64,000 nt of DNA from an uncultured Prochlorococcus sp. GTDB taxonomy: Bacteria; Cyanobacteriota; Cyanobacteriia; PCC-6307; Cyanobiaceae. Below, in pieces: positions 10,346-21,849 of the stretch. The stretch covers positions 124,001 through 188,000 of the forward strand of contig CACMCA010000001.1 in assembly GCA_902612005.1 (NCBI GenBank). The letters run 5' to 3'. A model generated the notes under the pieces. The model had not been told where the DNA came from. It did not search any database and was given only the letters and a program-made list of their open reading frames with translations. How positions within the stretch are numbered: the first letter of the stretch is position 1; each line of letters begins with the position of its first letter. Made by a program: the position numbers and the translations under genes.

Positions 10346-11140
10346 CTAGATAGATATATTTTTTTCCGGTGAACTTGCTACTGCAAAGTCTTGTTTTTTG
10401 ATTCTTCCTGCAAGAAAAGCTTGTCTGCCCGCTTTCACTCCATAATTTATCGCTTGAGCCATTAGAGGAGGATTTTCAGCTTGTGCTATTGCACTATTTA
10501 TTAAGACACCATCAGCTCCAAGTTCCATAGCTTGAGAAGCTTCACTTGGTACCCCAATTCCTGCGTCAATAATTACTGGCACTTTTGCATTTTCAATAAT
10601 TATCCCTATATTTGATAAATTTAATAAACCTTGCCCGGAGCCAATAGGCGATCCTAAAGGCATTACAGTTGCACAACCTATTTCTTCTAGTCTTTTTGCA
10701 AGAATAGGATCTGCATTGATATAAGGAAGTACAGCAAAACCTTTTTTTATTAAAATTTCGGCTGCTTTAAGGGTTTCTATTGGATCTGGTAACAAATACT
10801 TTTTGTCAGGAATTACTTCTAACTTCACAAAATTATTTTCCTCTTGACCAGACAATTTTGCAAGTTCTCTGCCTAAAATTGCTATTCTGACTGCCTCATC
10901 GGAATTAACGCAACCAGCTGTATTAGGAAGCATCCAGTATTTTTTCCAGTTTATCTTTTCGAGTAAATTTTCTCCGGTTTGATCATTTTTAATTCTTCTA
11001 ACAGCGACGGTTATAATTTCAGTTTCAGACTTTGACAAACTTTCTACCATATCTTGAGTAGATTTGTATTTACCAGTACCCACCATTAATCTACTGGAAA
11101 ATTGTTTTCCTCCAATTAGTAAAGATGAATAATTTTTCAT
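10346..11140 (-). CDS. thiG: Thiazole synthase
   Basis: [74 protein letters not shown]. Confidence 0.96.
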   Translation of the reverse strand: MKNYSSLLIGGKQFSSRLMVGTGKYKSTQDMVESLSKSETEIITVAVRRIKNDQTGENLLEKINWKKYWMLPNTAGCVNSDEAVRIAILGRELAKLSGQEENNFVKLEVIPDKKYLLPDPIETLKAAEILIKKGFAVLPYINADPILAKRLEEIGCATVMPLGSPIGSGQGLLNLSNIGIIIENAKVPVIIDAGIGVPSEASQAMELGADGVLINSAIAQAENPPLMAQAINYGVKAGRQAFLAGRIKKQDFAVASSPEKNISI

Positions 11141-11142
11141 AT

Positions 11143-11700
11143 TTAGAATCCCTTATCTTTAACACCTTTATAAGGTTTGTAATTATTTCTTTTTTCTAAC
11201 TCTTTACTTTTTTTTATTGCTGTTTTGTTTTTTGGATCTATCACCAAAACCTTTTGATATGTTGCATATGCCAAGTCATACTCAAGTAAACGCTGTTGTG
11301 CTGATGCGAGGTTATTTAGGGCTATAGGATAATCTGGCAGTGATTTGATTGCAGCGTTATAGTATTTAATTGCTTTTTTAAATTCATTTTGTGCTGCATA
11401 GGAAAATCCTAAAGCATTATTTATTATCGCCTTAGCTTCATCAGGTTCATTTTCATAATTTTCAATTGCTTTTAAGAAAGTTTTAATTGCTTCAGGATAT
11501 AATCTTTTTTTTATCTGAATAGACCCAAATTCATATAATTCTGTAGCTTTAGTGAGAGAATCTAAACCTATTTGCTCGAATTTTACTAAACTTAATTCTT
11601 CGCTTCTTGTCTTTAGAAATTGTCTGAATACAAAAATGGAAATTATTATTAATACAACAAAAAGAATTATTAAATAGGATTGAAAGGAAGAAATTTCCAT
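11143..11700 (-). CDS. TPR-repeat membrane protein, Ycf37-like
   Basis: N-terminal TM helix followed by TPR units ([42 protein letters not shown]). Confidence 0.78.
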   Translation of the reverse strand: MEISSFQSYLIILFVVLIIISIFVFRQFLKTRSEELSLVKFEQIGLDSLTKATELYEFGSIQIKKRLYPEAIKTFLKAIENYENEPDEAKAIINNALGFSYAAQNEFKKAIKYYNAAIKSLPDYPIALNNLASAQQRLLEYDLAYATYQKVLVIDPKNKTAIKKSKELEKRNNYKPYKGVKDKGF

Positions 11701-11734
11701 TATTTATAATTACTTTTTTAAATATATTGTATTT

Positions 11735-12082
11735 TTAATTACTAACGGAAGAAACAATTTTTTCAAAACACTTAGGATCGTTTATGGCTAATTGAGCAAG
11801 CATTTTTCTATTAATGATAATTTCTGAGTTTTTCATCCCATTTATTAACTTGCTGTAGTTTGTTCCATTTATTCTTGCAGATGCGTTAATTCTAGAAATC
11901 CAAAGTCTTCTAAAATCTCTTTTTCTTCTTCTTCTATCCCTATAAGCATTACAAAGAGCTTTCATCACTCTTTGATTTGCGGTTCTGAAAAGATTTTTGT
12001 TACCACCTCTGAAACCTTTTGCAAGATTTAAGATTTTGTTTCTTCTTTTTCTGGCTATGTTGCCTCTTTTTACGCGTGCCAT
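11735..12082 (-). CDS. rplT: 50S ribosomal protein L20
   Basis: [43 protein letters not shown]. Confidence 0.98.
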   Translation of the reverse strand: MARVKRGNIARKRRNKILNLAKGFRGGNKNLFRTANQRVMKALCNAYRDRRRRKRDFRRLWISRINASARINGTNYSKLINGMKNSEIIINRKMLAQLAINDPKCFEKIVSSVSN

Positions 12083-12110
12083 GAATATGTAATAAAAATT
12101 GGTTAAAGAT

Positions 12111-12308
12111 TTATGCGTATGGAATCATTAATCTTACATTATCAGCATCTCTTTCATCAACTACAGCTTTTGTTGATAGATGTCTTTTTAATTTTGAGCT
12201 TTTATGATCAAGTAAATGATTATGGAAAGCTCTTCTTCTCATAAATTTACCCGTCGCAGTAGCTTTAAATCTTTTGGCAGCTGATTTACGAGTTTTTAGT
12301 TTAGACAT
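12111..12308 (-). CDS. rpmI: 50S ribosomal protein L35
   Basis: [44 protein letters not shown]. Confidence 0.98.
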
Positions 12309-12399
12309 TTAAGTCAAATGTGTTTAATTAGGATAATCTAAACCTTTATACGCATTGGTGCAAATTAAAGTTTTTAATTGATAAGGAAAGTTCTAACTT

Positions 12400-13938
12400 A
12401 TGAAACTTAAATTTGCACTTTTAAATTTATTTTTAGGCTGTATTTCTCTTTTCATAACTAATACTAAATTTACTCCTAATGTAAGAGCAGAAGAATTACT
12501 AAAGTTTGAACTCAATACAGATATTAAAAAAGGAAAATTTTTAATTGGTTTAAAGCAACATCTAGGCGGGGAAAATGATAGTTTTTCTAAAAATCAGAAT
12601 ATAACCTTTACCACGGATAAAGGTTTTTTAAACCTGATATCGTCCAACGGCATTAAACATAAAGCAAAACAGATTAATATTTCCTGGGTGGACATACCCA
12701 TTAAAAATCCAAAAACAATTGAAAGAATTGTGTTTGGTCCTTTTGCTAGCTATGAATCAGCAAAAAAACAAGCAGAAAAACTTAAAGATAAAGGATATGA
12801 GACGACTATTGCTTACCCTAAAAATTGGGAAGTATGGATTCGATTTGAAGATGATCTTCCAGAGTTTGAATTAAAAAATAAGATTTTCAGAAAAATAAAA
12901 AATTTTCAAATTACTCCTGTTCTCAGAAGTGAATATAATGTTATGAAACTAGAAGGACCTATATATATTCATGCTCAAGAGGATATAAAAATAAATGGTG
13001 TTAATTTTGGCAAAAATTTTTACTTAATAAAAGATTCATATGGAACTTGGTCTTTAGTGCAAAAGATTGAGTTTGATGATTATTTGGCAGGTGTTTTGCC
13101 ATACGAAATTGGACCGAATTCTCCTTTAGAGGCACTCAAGGCACAAGCAGTCATAGCAAGAACTTGGGGAATTTTTAATTCTGATAGATTTAATATGGAT
13201 AAATATCATTTATGTGTCACCACTCAATGTCAAGTTTATAAGCCTCCTAAAATTACAAATAAAAAAGTACAACAGGCTATAGAAGCAACTTCAAATTTAA
13301 TCCTAACTTATGGAAATAAACCAATAAATGCTTTTTACCATGGTTCTAATGGAGGCGTATCTGCTACCGCAGGAGAGTCTTGGCAAATTCAAGATTATTC
13401 TTATTTCGAGTCAATCATTGATGGTTCTAAATCATTAAATAAAATTTTTCAACTTCCAATTACAAGTGAATCTGATTTAAATAATTTTTTAGATTTTGAT
13501 AAAGATCAGTTTTATGGGAGTAAGCATTCTCTTTTTCGATGGAATAAGAAAATTTCTAGTTTTGAAATTAAGGAAAAGTTAATTAAGAATAAACTTATAA
13601 ATACTAATGAAGATGTTTTGAATTTAAATTCTATTGAACGTGGTTTTAGTGGCAGAGTGACAAAATTAGAAATAAAAACGGACAAAAGTAATAAATCTAT
13701 TTTTCTTGTTAAAGATGATATTCGAAGGGTATTAAATTTTATACCTAGTAATTTGTTTACTATTAATAAATTAAATGATGATTTATGGCTTTTGAGAGGA
13801 GGAGGCTTCGGTCATGGTGTAGGTTTATCTCAGTCAGGAGCAATTGAAATGGCTAAATTAGGATTCTCTTATGAACAAATATTGAATCATTACTATCGAG
13901 ATGCAAAACTTAAAAAAATTGAGATATTGTCTCAATGA
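12400..13938 (+). CDS. SpoIID/LytB-domain protein
   Basis: LAGVLPYEIGPNSPLEALKAQAVIARTW ... GSNGGVSATAGESW ... GGGFGHGVGLSQSGAIEMAKLGFSYEQILNHYY; N-terminal signal/TM. Confidence 0.92.
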   Translation: MKLKFALLNLFLGCISLFITNTKFTPNVRAEELLKFELNTDIKKGKFLIGLKQHLGGENDSFSKNQNITFTTDKGFLNLISSNGIKHKAKQINISWVDIPIKNPKTIERIVFGPFASYESAKKQAEKLKDKGYETTIAYPKNWEVWIRFEDDLPEFELKNKIFRKIKNFQITPVLRSEYNVMKLEGPIYIHAQEDIKINGVNFGKNFYLIKDSYGTWSLVQKIEFDDYLAGVLPYEIGPNSPLEALKAQAVIARTWGIFNSDRFNMDKYHLCVTTQCQVYKPPKITNKKVQQAIEATSNLILTYGNKPINAFYHGSNGGVSATAGESWQIQDYSYFESIIDGSKSLNKIFQLPITSESDLNNFLDFDKDQFYGSKHSLFRWNKKISSFEIKEKLIKNKLINTNEDVLNLNSIERGFSGRVTKLEIKTDKSNKSIFLVKDDIRRVLNFIPSNLFTINKLNDDLWLLRGGGFGHGVGLSQSGAIEMAKLGFSYEQILNHYYRDAKLKKIEILSQ

Positions 13939-13965
13939 AAGTTTAGTAATTAAAAATTTACTTTT

Positions 13966-15267
13966 ATGAGTAAGGGTTTTTATAAAAATCGAAGATTAAA
14001 GTCGTTTATATTTCTTAGTGCTTGTTTTTTAGTAGCTTTTATTCCTCATGCTTACAATATCGCAAGTTTCTTTAACCTTATATTGACACTTTCCTTTGTT
14101 ATTGTTCTCTACGGATTAATAGTTATTTCTAGAAATTTCAAAAGGAATAACGTTATAAATAATGTAAGCAGAATAATTAGCAATAAAGAGTTACCTGTGC
14201 TTGATATTTTAGTCGCAGCCAGAGATGAGGAGAACGTTATAGCAAGATTAGTTGAAAGATTATTTAGTTTAGATTATCCAACAAATCAATTAAATATTTA
14301 CATAATCGATGATGGCAGTTCTGATAAGACCCCTTTAATTTTAGATCGATTATCTAGACAATATGACAAGCTAAAAGTCGTAAGTCGTTCTCCAAATGCA
14401 GGAGGAGGAAAGTCAGGAGCTTTAAATTATGCCTTGAAGTTTACTCATGGTGAATGGTTATTAGTTTTGGATGCTGATGCTGAATTAAAACAGGATTCTT
14501 TGATAAGGTTATTTAGTTTTGTAGAAGAAGGTGATTGGTCTGCAGTTCAACTAAGAAAATCAGTAACTAATGTAAGTAAGAATTTTTTAACTTCCTGTCA
14601 GTCAATGGAGATGGCCATGGACGCAATTTTTCAATATGGAAGATTATCAGTTGCTGGAGTTTCTGAATTAAGGGGAAATGGCCAATTAATTAAGAAAGAA
14701 ACATTATTGGCATGTGGTTCTTTTAATGAAGATACAGTTACAGATGATCTTGATTTGAGTTTAAGATTATTACTATCAAAATCTAGAATTGGAATCTTAT
14801 GGGATCCTCCAGTCATGGAGGAAGCAGTTGAGAATTTAAATGCTTTATTAGCCCAAAGGCAAAGATGGGCAGAGGGGGGTTTGCAAAGATTCTTTGATTA
14901 TGGAGATCAATTATTCACTAACAAAATTGATTATTTGCAGAAATTTGATTTAACTTACTTTTTCATCTTGCAATATGCACTGCCAATCATTTCTATTTTT
15001 GATTTAGTTTTCAGTATTGCTTTATTAGATTCACCAATTTACTGGCCTATTTCATTTACAGCTTTTATGTTATCTGGAATTGCCTTTTGGTACGGTTCTT
15101 CCTGTAAAAGCGAAGTACCTGTATTGCAAAAAAGCAATTTTTTGATGGTATTTGTATCGGTTTTTTATTTATCACATTGGTTTTTAGTAATCCCTTGGGT
15201 AACAATAAAGATGTCTATTTTCCCCAAAAAGATACTCTGGCGAAAAACTCTTCATACTGGAGTTTAA
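13966..15267 (+). CDS. Membrane glycosyltransferase family 2
   Basis: DILVAARDEENVIARLVERL, IIDDGSSDKTP, LDADAEL, QRQRWAEGG plus TM helices. Confidence 0.92.
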   Translation: MSKGFYKNRRLKSFIFLSACFLVAFIPHAYNIASFFNLILTLSFVIVLYGLIVISRNFKRNNVINNVSRIISNKELPVLDILVAARDEENVIARLVERLFSLDYPTNQLNIYIIDDGSSDKTPLILDRLSRQYDKLKVVSRSPNAGGGKSGALNYALKFTHGEWLLVLDADAELKQDSLIRLFSFVEEGDWSAVQLRKSVTNVSKNFLTSCQSMEMAMDAIFQYGRLSVAGVSELRGNGQLIKKETLLACGSFNEDTVTDDLDLSLRLLLSKSRIGILWDPPVMEEAVENLNALLAQRQRWAEGGLQRFFDYGDQLFTNKIDYLQKFDLTYFFILQYALPIISIFDLVFSIALLDSPIYWPISFTAFMLSGIAFWYGSSCKSEVPVLQKSNFLMVFVSVFYLSHWFLVIPWVTIKMSIFPKKILWRKTLHTGV

Positions 15268-15268
15268 T

Positions 15269-17032
15269 TTATTCATCAAGATCTATAATTTCCCCATTAA
15301 AAAAATTTGCTAAGTTTTTTGAACTATCATCGTAAGTTTCTTCGTTAGATATTTTGGTTGATAAATTAGTTTTTGGATCTGTTGTTTTTATTGGTTTCAA
15401 ATTCTTTACTTTATTCTGGGTTATTTTTGGAGTGTTTGTTAGGTTATTTTTAGTAAGTTCTTTGATTGAAAAATTAAGTATTATTTGATCTCCAAATATC
15501 TTTTTTAATGTATTTTCAATTATGACTTTTCTACTCTTTATCATATTTTCCCAGTTTGGAGATAATGCGATTGTGATTTTCTCAGAATCAAAACTTTCTA
15601 GTTCGGCTTGTTGTGAAAGTAACATTCTTGTTGATGGTAACTCTAGTTTAGAAAGAATTAATTCCCATTTATCTTTTAAATTATTGGATCCAGGATTATT
15701 TTGGTTATTGTCGGAAATATTTTCCATACTTTCTTTCCCTAGAACGTCAAATTTTTCTAATTTTTCGTCTTTTTTTTCAATTAATTCCTCTCGGCTTATC
15801 TCCTTTTTGATGCTTGGTTTTGGAATTTCATTAGAAATATTTTCTTTATCAATTATTGCAATGTTTTTTATACTTTCATGCTTCTCATGAATTGCATTAG
15901 TTTTACTTTCTATCTTATTTTCAAAACTATTTATCTCTTGATTATCTAGAAGGCCAGTTAAATGTATTTCAAACCAAAGCCTTGGATTATCACTTGTTTT
16001 GATTTGATATTCTATATTTCTTAGATTATTATGCCATTTAATTATTGCTGATTTATTTATTGTTTTCGAGATTTTATCCAATTCATCTCGAAATTCATCA
16101 GACGTATAATAAAGATCTGAATATTTATTATCTGTAGTGTGCAGGAGTAGATCTCTTGTTATATTCAATAATCCGATAATTATTTGAAGAGGTTCGTTTC
16201 CGGCATCATATAGTTTGTTGCACGTGATAATTAATGACTCTGGATTATTTTCAACCAATGATTTGATCAGATTTGTTAATTCACTTTCTGATACTTCTCC
16301 TAGGAGGTTTTGGATATTATTAATTGTTATCCCTTCTGGTAAAAGATTCAATTGTTCAAGTAGGCTTTGTGCATCTCTCATGCCTCCATTAGATCTTTTT
16401 GCAATCATTTTTAAGGCCTGAACTTCGTACTCAATGGATTCTTTTTCGGCGATTTCTGATAAATGTTGAAATATATCACTAGGGCTTATTCTTCTAAAAT
16501 CAAACTTTTGGCATCTACTTTTTATTGTATTTAATACTCTCTCAGGATTTGTCGTTGCAAGGATAAATACAACTCTTGAGGGTGGTTCTTCAATAGTTTT
16601 TAGTAAAGCATTTGAAGCTGCCGTTGAAAGCATATGACATTCATCAATAACATATACTTTCCATCTAGCTTGAGTAGGAGCAAATCTCGCTCTTTCTATA
16701 ATTTCTCTTATATTTTCTACCCCTGTATTTGATGCTGCATCAATCTCGATAATATCTAGAGCGCTTCCATCTGCAATTTGTCTACATAAGTCACATTTAC
16801 AACAAGGAGTTATCGTAGGTTGGTCAAATGCCTGGCAATTTAGAGATTTTGCAAATATTCTTGCACTTGATGTTTTTCCAGTGCCTCTTGAACCATTAAA
16901 AAGATATGCAGGAGCAATTTTTTTTGTTAATAGTGCTTGCTTTAGGGTAATTGATATAAATTTTTGCCCAACCAGTTCGTCTAAGTTGTTTGGTCTATAT
17001 TTTTGATGAAAAGGCTTGTGTATATTTGGCAT
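15269..17032 (-). CDS. dnaX: DNA polymerase III subunit gamma/tau
   Basis: KYRPNNLDELVGQKFISITLKQAL, Walker A NGSRGTGKTSSARIFAKSLNC, DECHMLS; 587 aa. Confidence 0.97.
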   Translation of the reverse strand: MPNIHKPFHQKYRPNNLDELVGQKFISITLKQALLTKKIAPAYLFNGSRGTGKTSSARIFAKSLNCQAFDQPTITPCCKCDLCRQIADGSALDIIEIDAASNTGVENIREIIERARFAPTQARWKVYVIDECHMLSTAASNALLKTIEEPPSRVVFILATTNPERVLNTIKSRCQKFDFRRISPSDIFQHLSEIAEKESIEYEVQALKMIAKRSNGGMRDAQSLLEQLNLLPEGITINNIQNLLGEVSESELTNLIKSLVENNPESLIITCNKLYDAGNEPLQIIIGLLNITRDLLLHTTDNKYSDLYYTSDEFRDELDKISKTINKSAIIKWHNNLRNIEYQIKTSDNPRLWFEIHLTGLLDNQEINSFENKIESKTNAIHEKHESIKNIAIIDKENISNEIPKPSIKKEISREELIEKKDEKLEKFDVLGKESMENISDNNQNNPGSNNLKDKWELILSKLELPSTRMLLSQQAELESFDSEKITIALSPNWENMIKSRKVIIENTLKKIFGDQIILNFSIKELTKNNLTNTPKITQNKVKNLKPIKTTDPKTNLSTKISNEETYDDSSKNLANFFNGEIIDLDE

Positions 17033-17088
17033 TTATTTTTCATTAATTAGAAAAATTCGGAATTCATTTAAAAAATTAGACTCTAATT

Positions 17089-18456
17089 TTATGCAGACTC
17101 TTTAATGATTCTTTTTGATCCTGAAGGTAGTTTAACAATTTTAGATGAGAACAAATTATCTACCATTTTTTTTGTAATTGTGAATTCTTTTACATTTTCT
17201 TCAGAAGGCAAAGTGTACATTATGTCTAGCATTAGCTCTTCAATTATTGATCTTAATGCTCTTGCACCTGTTTTTCTTTTATATGCTTCATTTGCTATCG
17301 CTTCAACAGAATCAGGCTCAAATGATAATTCAACATTATCCATACTTAGCAAAGTTTTGAATTGCTTTACTAGTGCATCTCTTGGTTCAGTTAGGATAGA
17401 TTCTAACGTCTCTTTAGTAAGACGATCTAATACAGCACAAACGGGAATTCTTCCAATAAATTCTGGAATTAGGCCATATTTCACTAAGTCATCTAATTCT
17501 AAATTTTTCAGGGAATCTCTTGGGTCTACAATTTTTTTTGAATCAACTTTGTTTTGATCTGAATTGGTGGTAAATCCTATAGAGTGTTTACCCATTCGCT
17601 TTTGAACGATATCCTCTAAACCTATAAACGCTCCCCCGCAAATAAATAATATTTGACTCGTATCAATTTGGATGCAGTCATGATATGGATGTTTTCTTCC
17701 GCCTTGTGGTGGCACATTAGCAATTGTTCCTTCAAGCATTTTTAATAATGCTTGCTGTACTCCTTCACCAGAGACATCTCTAGTAATTGAAGGATTCTCG
17801 CTTTTTCTTGCAATTTTATCTATTTCATCAATATAAATAATTCCTTTTTGAGCTAGTTCTACATTCATTTCTGATTTCTGTAGAAGTCTTAAAAGTATGT
17901 TTTCAACATCCTCTCCAACATATCCAGCTTCTGTCAAAGTCGTTGCATCAGCTACTGCAAAAGGAACATCTAGAAACTCTGCTAAAGTTTGCGCTAATAA
18001 TGTTTTCCCACTTCCAGTAGGGCCGATGAGTAAAATGTTTGATTTTTGTAATTTAGTTGCTTGTGAATCTGTTGAATTGCTCTTTTTACTGTCTTCTTTA
18101 ACTTTCCAAGCTAATCGCTTGTAGTGATTGTATACAGCTACTGATAATATTTTTTTTGCAGATTCTTGTCCAACAACTTGATTATCTAGAAAACTTTTAA
18201 TTTCTAAAGGCTTAGGAATTGAGGTTAATTCTAAAGGAACAGATTTTTTTGGATTATCATTTGGTAATTTCTTTTTTACTTGTGGAGAGTTGTTTGTATT
18301 CGTTGGATTATCAAGTAGTTCTTCATCCAGAATTTCATTACAAAGATCTATGCATTCATCACATATATAAACCCCAGGACCAGCTATAAGCTTTCTTACT
18401 TGGTCTTGTGATTTCCCGCAAAATGAACATTTAAGATGGGCGTCGAATTTAGCCAT
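17089..18456 (-). CDS. clpX: ATP-dependent Clp protease ATP-binding subunit ClpX
   Basis: [30 protein letters not shown] zinc domain; [36 protein letters not shown]. Confidence 0.98.
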   Translation of the reverse strand: MAKFDAHLKCSFCGKSQDQVRKLIAGPGVYICDECIDLCNEILDEELLDNPTNTNNSPQVKKKLPNDNPKKSVPLELTSIPKPLEIKSFLDNQVVGQESAKKILSVAVYNHYKRLAWKVKEDSKKSNSTDSQATKLQKSNILLIGPTGSGKTLLAQTLAEFLDVPFAVADATTLTEAGYVGEDVENILLRLLQKSEMNVELAQKGIIYIDEIDKIARKSENPSITRDVSGEGVQQALLKMLEGTIANVPPQGGRKHPYHDCIQIDTSQILFICGGAFIGLEDIVQKRMGKHSIGFTTNSDQNKVDSKKIVDPRDSLKNLELDDLVKYGLIPEFIGRIPVCAVLDRLTKETLESILTEPRDALVKQFKTLLSMDNVELSFEPDSVEAIANEAYKRKTGARALRSIIEELMLDIMYTLPSEENVKEFTITKKMVDNLFSSKIVKLPSGSKRIIKESA

Positions 18457-18561
18457 CGATTATAAGTTTGTAAAGTGAAAGGTGTTAAATATTCCCTATT
18501 CACTAGGATTGCTTATAAATATCGATTCGTCATCATATTCTTAAAAAATCAGTATCCCTTG

Positions 18562-19206
18562 TCACTTATTGATAACTTTATCAATTAATCCATATTCGAC
18601 TGCTTCTGAGGGAGATAAAAAGTAATCTCTTTCTGTATCTTCATTAATTTTTTCTAGGGGTTGACCAGTATGTTCTGCTAAAAGCGAATTTAATGTTTTC
18701 TTGAGAAAAAGTATTTCTTTAGCTTGTATTTCAATCTCTACTGCTTGACCTTGTGCACCTCCCAGAGGTTGATGAATCATAATCCTAGAATTAGGTAAAG
18801 CCAATCTTTTCCCCTTGGTTCCTCCAGAAAGTAGAAATGCCCCCATACTTGCCGCCACTCCAAAGCATATTGTCACTACATCAGGGGATATTTGTTGCAT
18901 GGTATCGTATATAGCCATTCCTGCAGTTACTGAACCTCCTGGAGAATTGATATATATTTGTATGTCTTTTTCGGGATCTTCAGCTTCAAGAAATAATAAT
19001 TGTGCAACAAGTGAATCAGATACTTGATCATTAATTCCAGTACCTAAAAAAATTATTCTCTCCCTCAACAGTCTTGAATATATATCAAAAGCTCTTTCTC
19101 CTCTACCTGATTGTTCTATAACGGTAGGAACAGCAACAATAGTTTTATTATTACTTTCGTAAGAACTTATTGAGCTTTGGATTAAATGTTTTTTTTCTGA
19201 GTTCAC
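18562..19206 (-). CDS. clpP: ATP-dependent Clp protease proteolytic subunit
   Basis: [60 protein letters not shown]; catalytic [14 protein letters not shown] and [11 protein letters not shown]. Confidence 0.98.
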   Translation of the reverse strand: MNSEKKHLIQSSISSYESNNKTIVAVPTVIEQSGRGERAFDIYSRLLRERIIFLGTGINDQVSDSLVAQLLFLEAEDPEKDIQIYINSPGGSVTAGMAIYDTMQQISPDVVTICFGVAASMGAFLLSGGTKGKRLALPNSRIMIHQPLGGAQGQAVEIEIQAKEILFLKKTLNSLLAEHTGQPLEKINEDTERDYFLSPSEAVEYGLIDKVINK

Positions 19207-19271
19207 AAATTAGTTTTCGTCCTATAAATAATTTAAGGGGTTTTTTTTTAATTAGTAGGAAAATTCATAAA

Positions 19272-20696
19272 TTATTTTTTTTCTTTTTGATTTTTTGTTT
19301 TATTAGTTTTTGTAGTTTTTGTAGTTTTCGTCCCAGTTTTTGTGGCTTTTGTTGTTTTGGAGGTTTTGGTAGCTTTAGAAGTTTTTTCTTTTACTTCAGA
19401 ATTTTCTTCAAGCCAAATTATTAATTTTTCTTTGAGTAAATCGTTACTGACTACTTCTGTTAATTTTTTAATATCTATTTGTTTTGAAGATTGAGAGATT
19501 GCATCTTCATAATCTTTCATTTTTAAATCAATTTCATCTTTCTCAACTTTTATGTTTTCTGTTTCAGCTAATGCTTGTAGAGCTAAATTTCTTTGAACAT
19601 TTTTTTCAGCCTGAGGCCTTGTGGACTCTGCTAATGACTTAACTAATTCCGGAGTGAAAGTAGATTTAACATCAAGACCTTGTTGAGCAAATCTTTGAGC
19701 AGTTTGTTCAATATTGTTCCTAACTTCTATATCAATCATGGATTTTGGAATTTCAGCAACTAATTCGTTTGTTAGGGCATCTAGTAAAGCTTCAATTTTG
19801 ATATCTTTTTGAGTTTTTTCAAAATTGTCTTTAAGTTGTTTTTCAATATCTTTTTTTAACTCTTTTAATGATTCTTTGTTGCCAGACTGTTTTGCAAAAT
19901 CGTCATTAAGTTCAGGCAATTCTTTTTCCTTAAGATCCTTAAGATTTACTTCAAAGACTGCCTCTTTGCCTCTTGAATCCTCATGAGAATAATCTTCAGG
20001 AAATTTAAGGTTAAGTGTTTTAGTATCACCAATTTTCATCTTTACGATTCCCTCAACGAAACCGGGAATCATTTTGTTCTTTTCTAACTCAAGATCCATT
20101 GATTCACTTGTTCCACCATCAATCTCTTTACCAGAATCTTTATATTTTCCTTTGAAACTAACTACAGCAATATCTCCTAATTTTGCTGCTCTATTGGTAA
20201 CTGGAATAATATTTGCAAACTGATTTCTAGATTTTTCTAGCGCTTCATCTATTGACTTAGGATCAAACTTTGTTTTTGATATTTCAACACTTAGACCTTT
20301 GGATTTTTTAAGTTTTAATTCTGGGGCAACATCAGTTTGAAGAGTAACCTTAAGTGATTTTTCAGGACTAAACTTTGCAAGTAAAGATTCAAATCCATCT
20401 ACCAATTCTGGCTCACTTAGAGGCTCTATAGATTTTATTTTTAACGCTTCTTGCCATGATTTATCAATAATTTTTTCTAGAGCAGAAGCATGTAATTGTG
20501 TTATGCCAATCCTTTGGATTAAGACTTGTTTGGGAATTTTACCAAGTCTAAATCCCGGAATTTTAGCCGAAAGACTGATAGAACTTATTGTTTCATTTAC
20601 ACAAGTTTTGCATGTCTCAGATGGTATTTCTAATTCAAATGAAATTCTACTTTGAGGCAGAGGAGTTGTTTTGACTATTAATGCTTCTTTAGCCAT
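19272..20696 (-). CDS. tig: Trigger factor with Lys/Thr-rich C-terminal tail
   Basis: Ribosome-binding GFRLGKIPKQVL, FKBP domain, C-terminal chaperone domain; tail KTSKATKTSKTTKATKTGTKTTKTTKTNKTKNQKEKK. Confidence 0.96.
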   Translation of the reverse strand: MAKEALIVKTTPLPQSRISFELEIPSETCKTCVNETISSISLSAKIPGFRLGKIPKQVLIQRIGITQLHASALEKIIDKSWQEALKIKSIEPLSEPELVDGFESLLAKFSPEKSLKVTLQTDVAPELKLKKSKGLSVEISKTKFDPKSIDEALEKSRNQFANIIPVTNRAAKLGDIAVVSFKGKYKDSGKEIDGGTSESMDLELEKNKMIPGFVEGIVKMKIGDTKTLNLKFPEDYSHEDSRGKEAVFEVNLKDLKEKELPELNDDFAKQSGNKESLKELKKDIEKQLKDNFEKTQKDIKIEALLDALTNELVAEIPKSMIDIEVRNNIEQTAQRFAQQGLDVKSTFTPELVKSLAESTRPQAEKNVQRNLALQALAETENIKVEKDEIDLKMKDYEDAISQSSKQIDIKKLTEVVSNDLLKEKLIIWLEENSEVKEKTSKATKTSKTTKATKTGTKTTKTTKTNKTKNQKEKK

Positions 20697-20817
20697 GTTT
20701 TTTATTTATTACTAAAAGCCGAAACTTAATTATTTCACATTATGTGATTTCCTTGAAAGTTATTTTTTTGATAAAGTAAAAAAATACTCAATCTATTTAT
20801 AAAAATCATTTTAAAGT

Positions 20818-21849
20818 GTGCGACAATCTCCATTTTTGCCTAATAGGCCATTAAAAGTTGCTGTTTTAGGATCTTCAGGTGCTGTAGGATCTGAATTACT
20901 CAAAATTCTTGAACAACGTGATTTCCCAATATCTGAATTGGTCTTGCTTTCATCAGAGCGTTCAGAAGGAAAAAAAATTATTTGGAAAGGTGAAGAATTA
21001 GTTACAAAAAAAGCAACTAAGGAAGAATTCCTGAATCTTGATTTAGTTTTAGCTTCAGCTGGTGGAAGTATTTCAAAAAAATGGTTGTCTACCATTATGG
21101 AACAAAATGCTTTATTGATAGATAATTCAAGTGCTTTCAGATTAGACAATAATGTACCTCTTATAGTTCCTGAAGTTAATGCTAGCGATGTATTTAATCA
21201 TGATGGGGTAATAGCTAATCCAAACTGTACTACCATTTTGCTGACATTAGTTTTAGCTCCGTTAAATAAACTTTCTACTATTCAAAGAGTTGTTGTCTCA
21301 ACATATCAATCCGTAAGTGGTGCAGGCCAATTGGCGATGGAAGAACTAAAACTTTTAACTGAACAATATCTTCAGGGTAATCCTCAAAAAAGTGAAGTTT
21401 TGCCATACTCACTCGCTTTTAATTTGTTTTTACATAATTCACCTATGCTTGCAAATAATTACTGCGAAGAAGAGATGAAAATGGTTAATGAGACTAGGAA
21501 AATATTAAATATTGCTGATTTAAAGCTCTCTGCTACATGTGTTCGAGTCCCAGTATTGAGAGCACATTCTGAATCAATTAATATTGAATTTGCTGGTGTA
21601 GTTGAGCCTAATGATGCACTTGAAGAATTAAAAAAATCTCCTGGAATTGAAATTATTGAGGACTACAAAAATAATAGATTTCCTATGCCAAATGACGTTA
21701 TGGGAAGGGATAATGTTGCTGTTGGCAGGCTAAGAACTGATATAAGTCAGCCCAATGGATTAGAATTATGGTTATGTGGAGATCAAATAAGAAAAGGAGC
21801 AGCTCTTAATGCTGTTCAAATAGCTGAGTTATTAATTCCAAAAAAATGA
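20818..21849 (+). CDS. asd: Aspartate-semialdehyde dehydrogenase
   Basis: [45 protein letters not shown] start. Confidence 0.97.
   Translation: MRQSPFLPNRPLKVAVLGSSGAVGSELLKILEQRDFPISELVLLSSERSEGKKIIWKGEELVTKKATKEEFLNLDLVLASAGGSISKKWLSTIMEQNALLIDNSSAFRLDNNVPLIVPEVNASDVFNHDGVIANPNCTTILLTLVLAPLNKLSTIQRVVVSTYQSVSGAGQLAMEELKLLTEQYLQGNPQKSEVLPYSLAFNLFLHNSPMLANNYCEEEMKMVNETRKILNIADLKLSATCVRVPVLRAHSESINIEFAGVVEPNDALEELKKSPGIEIIEDYKNNRFPMPNDVMGRDNVAVGRLRTDISQPNGLELWLCGDQIRKGAALNAVQIAELLIPKK

Noticed and set aside
15522-15890. 122-aa plus-strand ORF antisense to dnaX
   Set aside because: Low-complexity Ser/Phe/Leu shadow of the dnaX linker; not a credible protein.
17105-17557. 150-aa plus-strand ORF antisense to clpX
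   Set aside because: Serine/isoleucine-rich shadow translation of a conserved gene; no independent support.
19170-19424. 84-aa plus-strand Phe/Ser/Cys-rich ORF antisense to the trigger factor tail
   Set aside because: Complement of the AAA/ACN-rich repeat in tig; sequence bias explains it.
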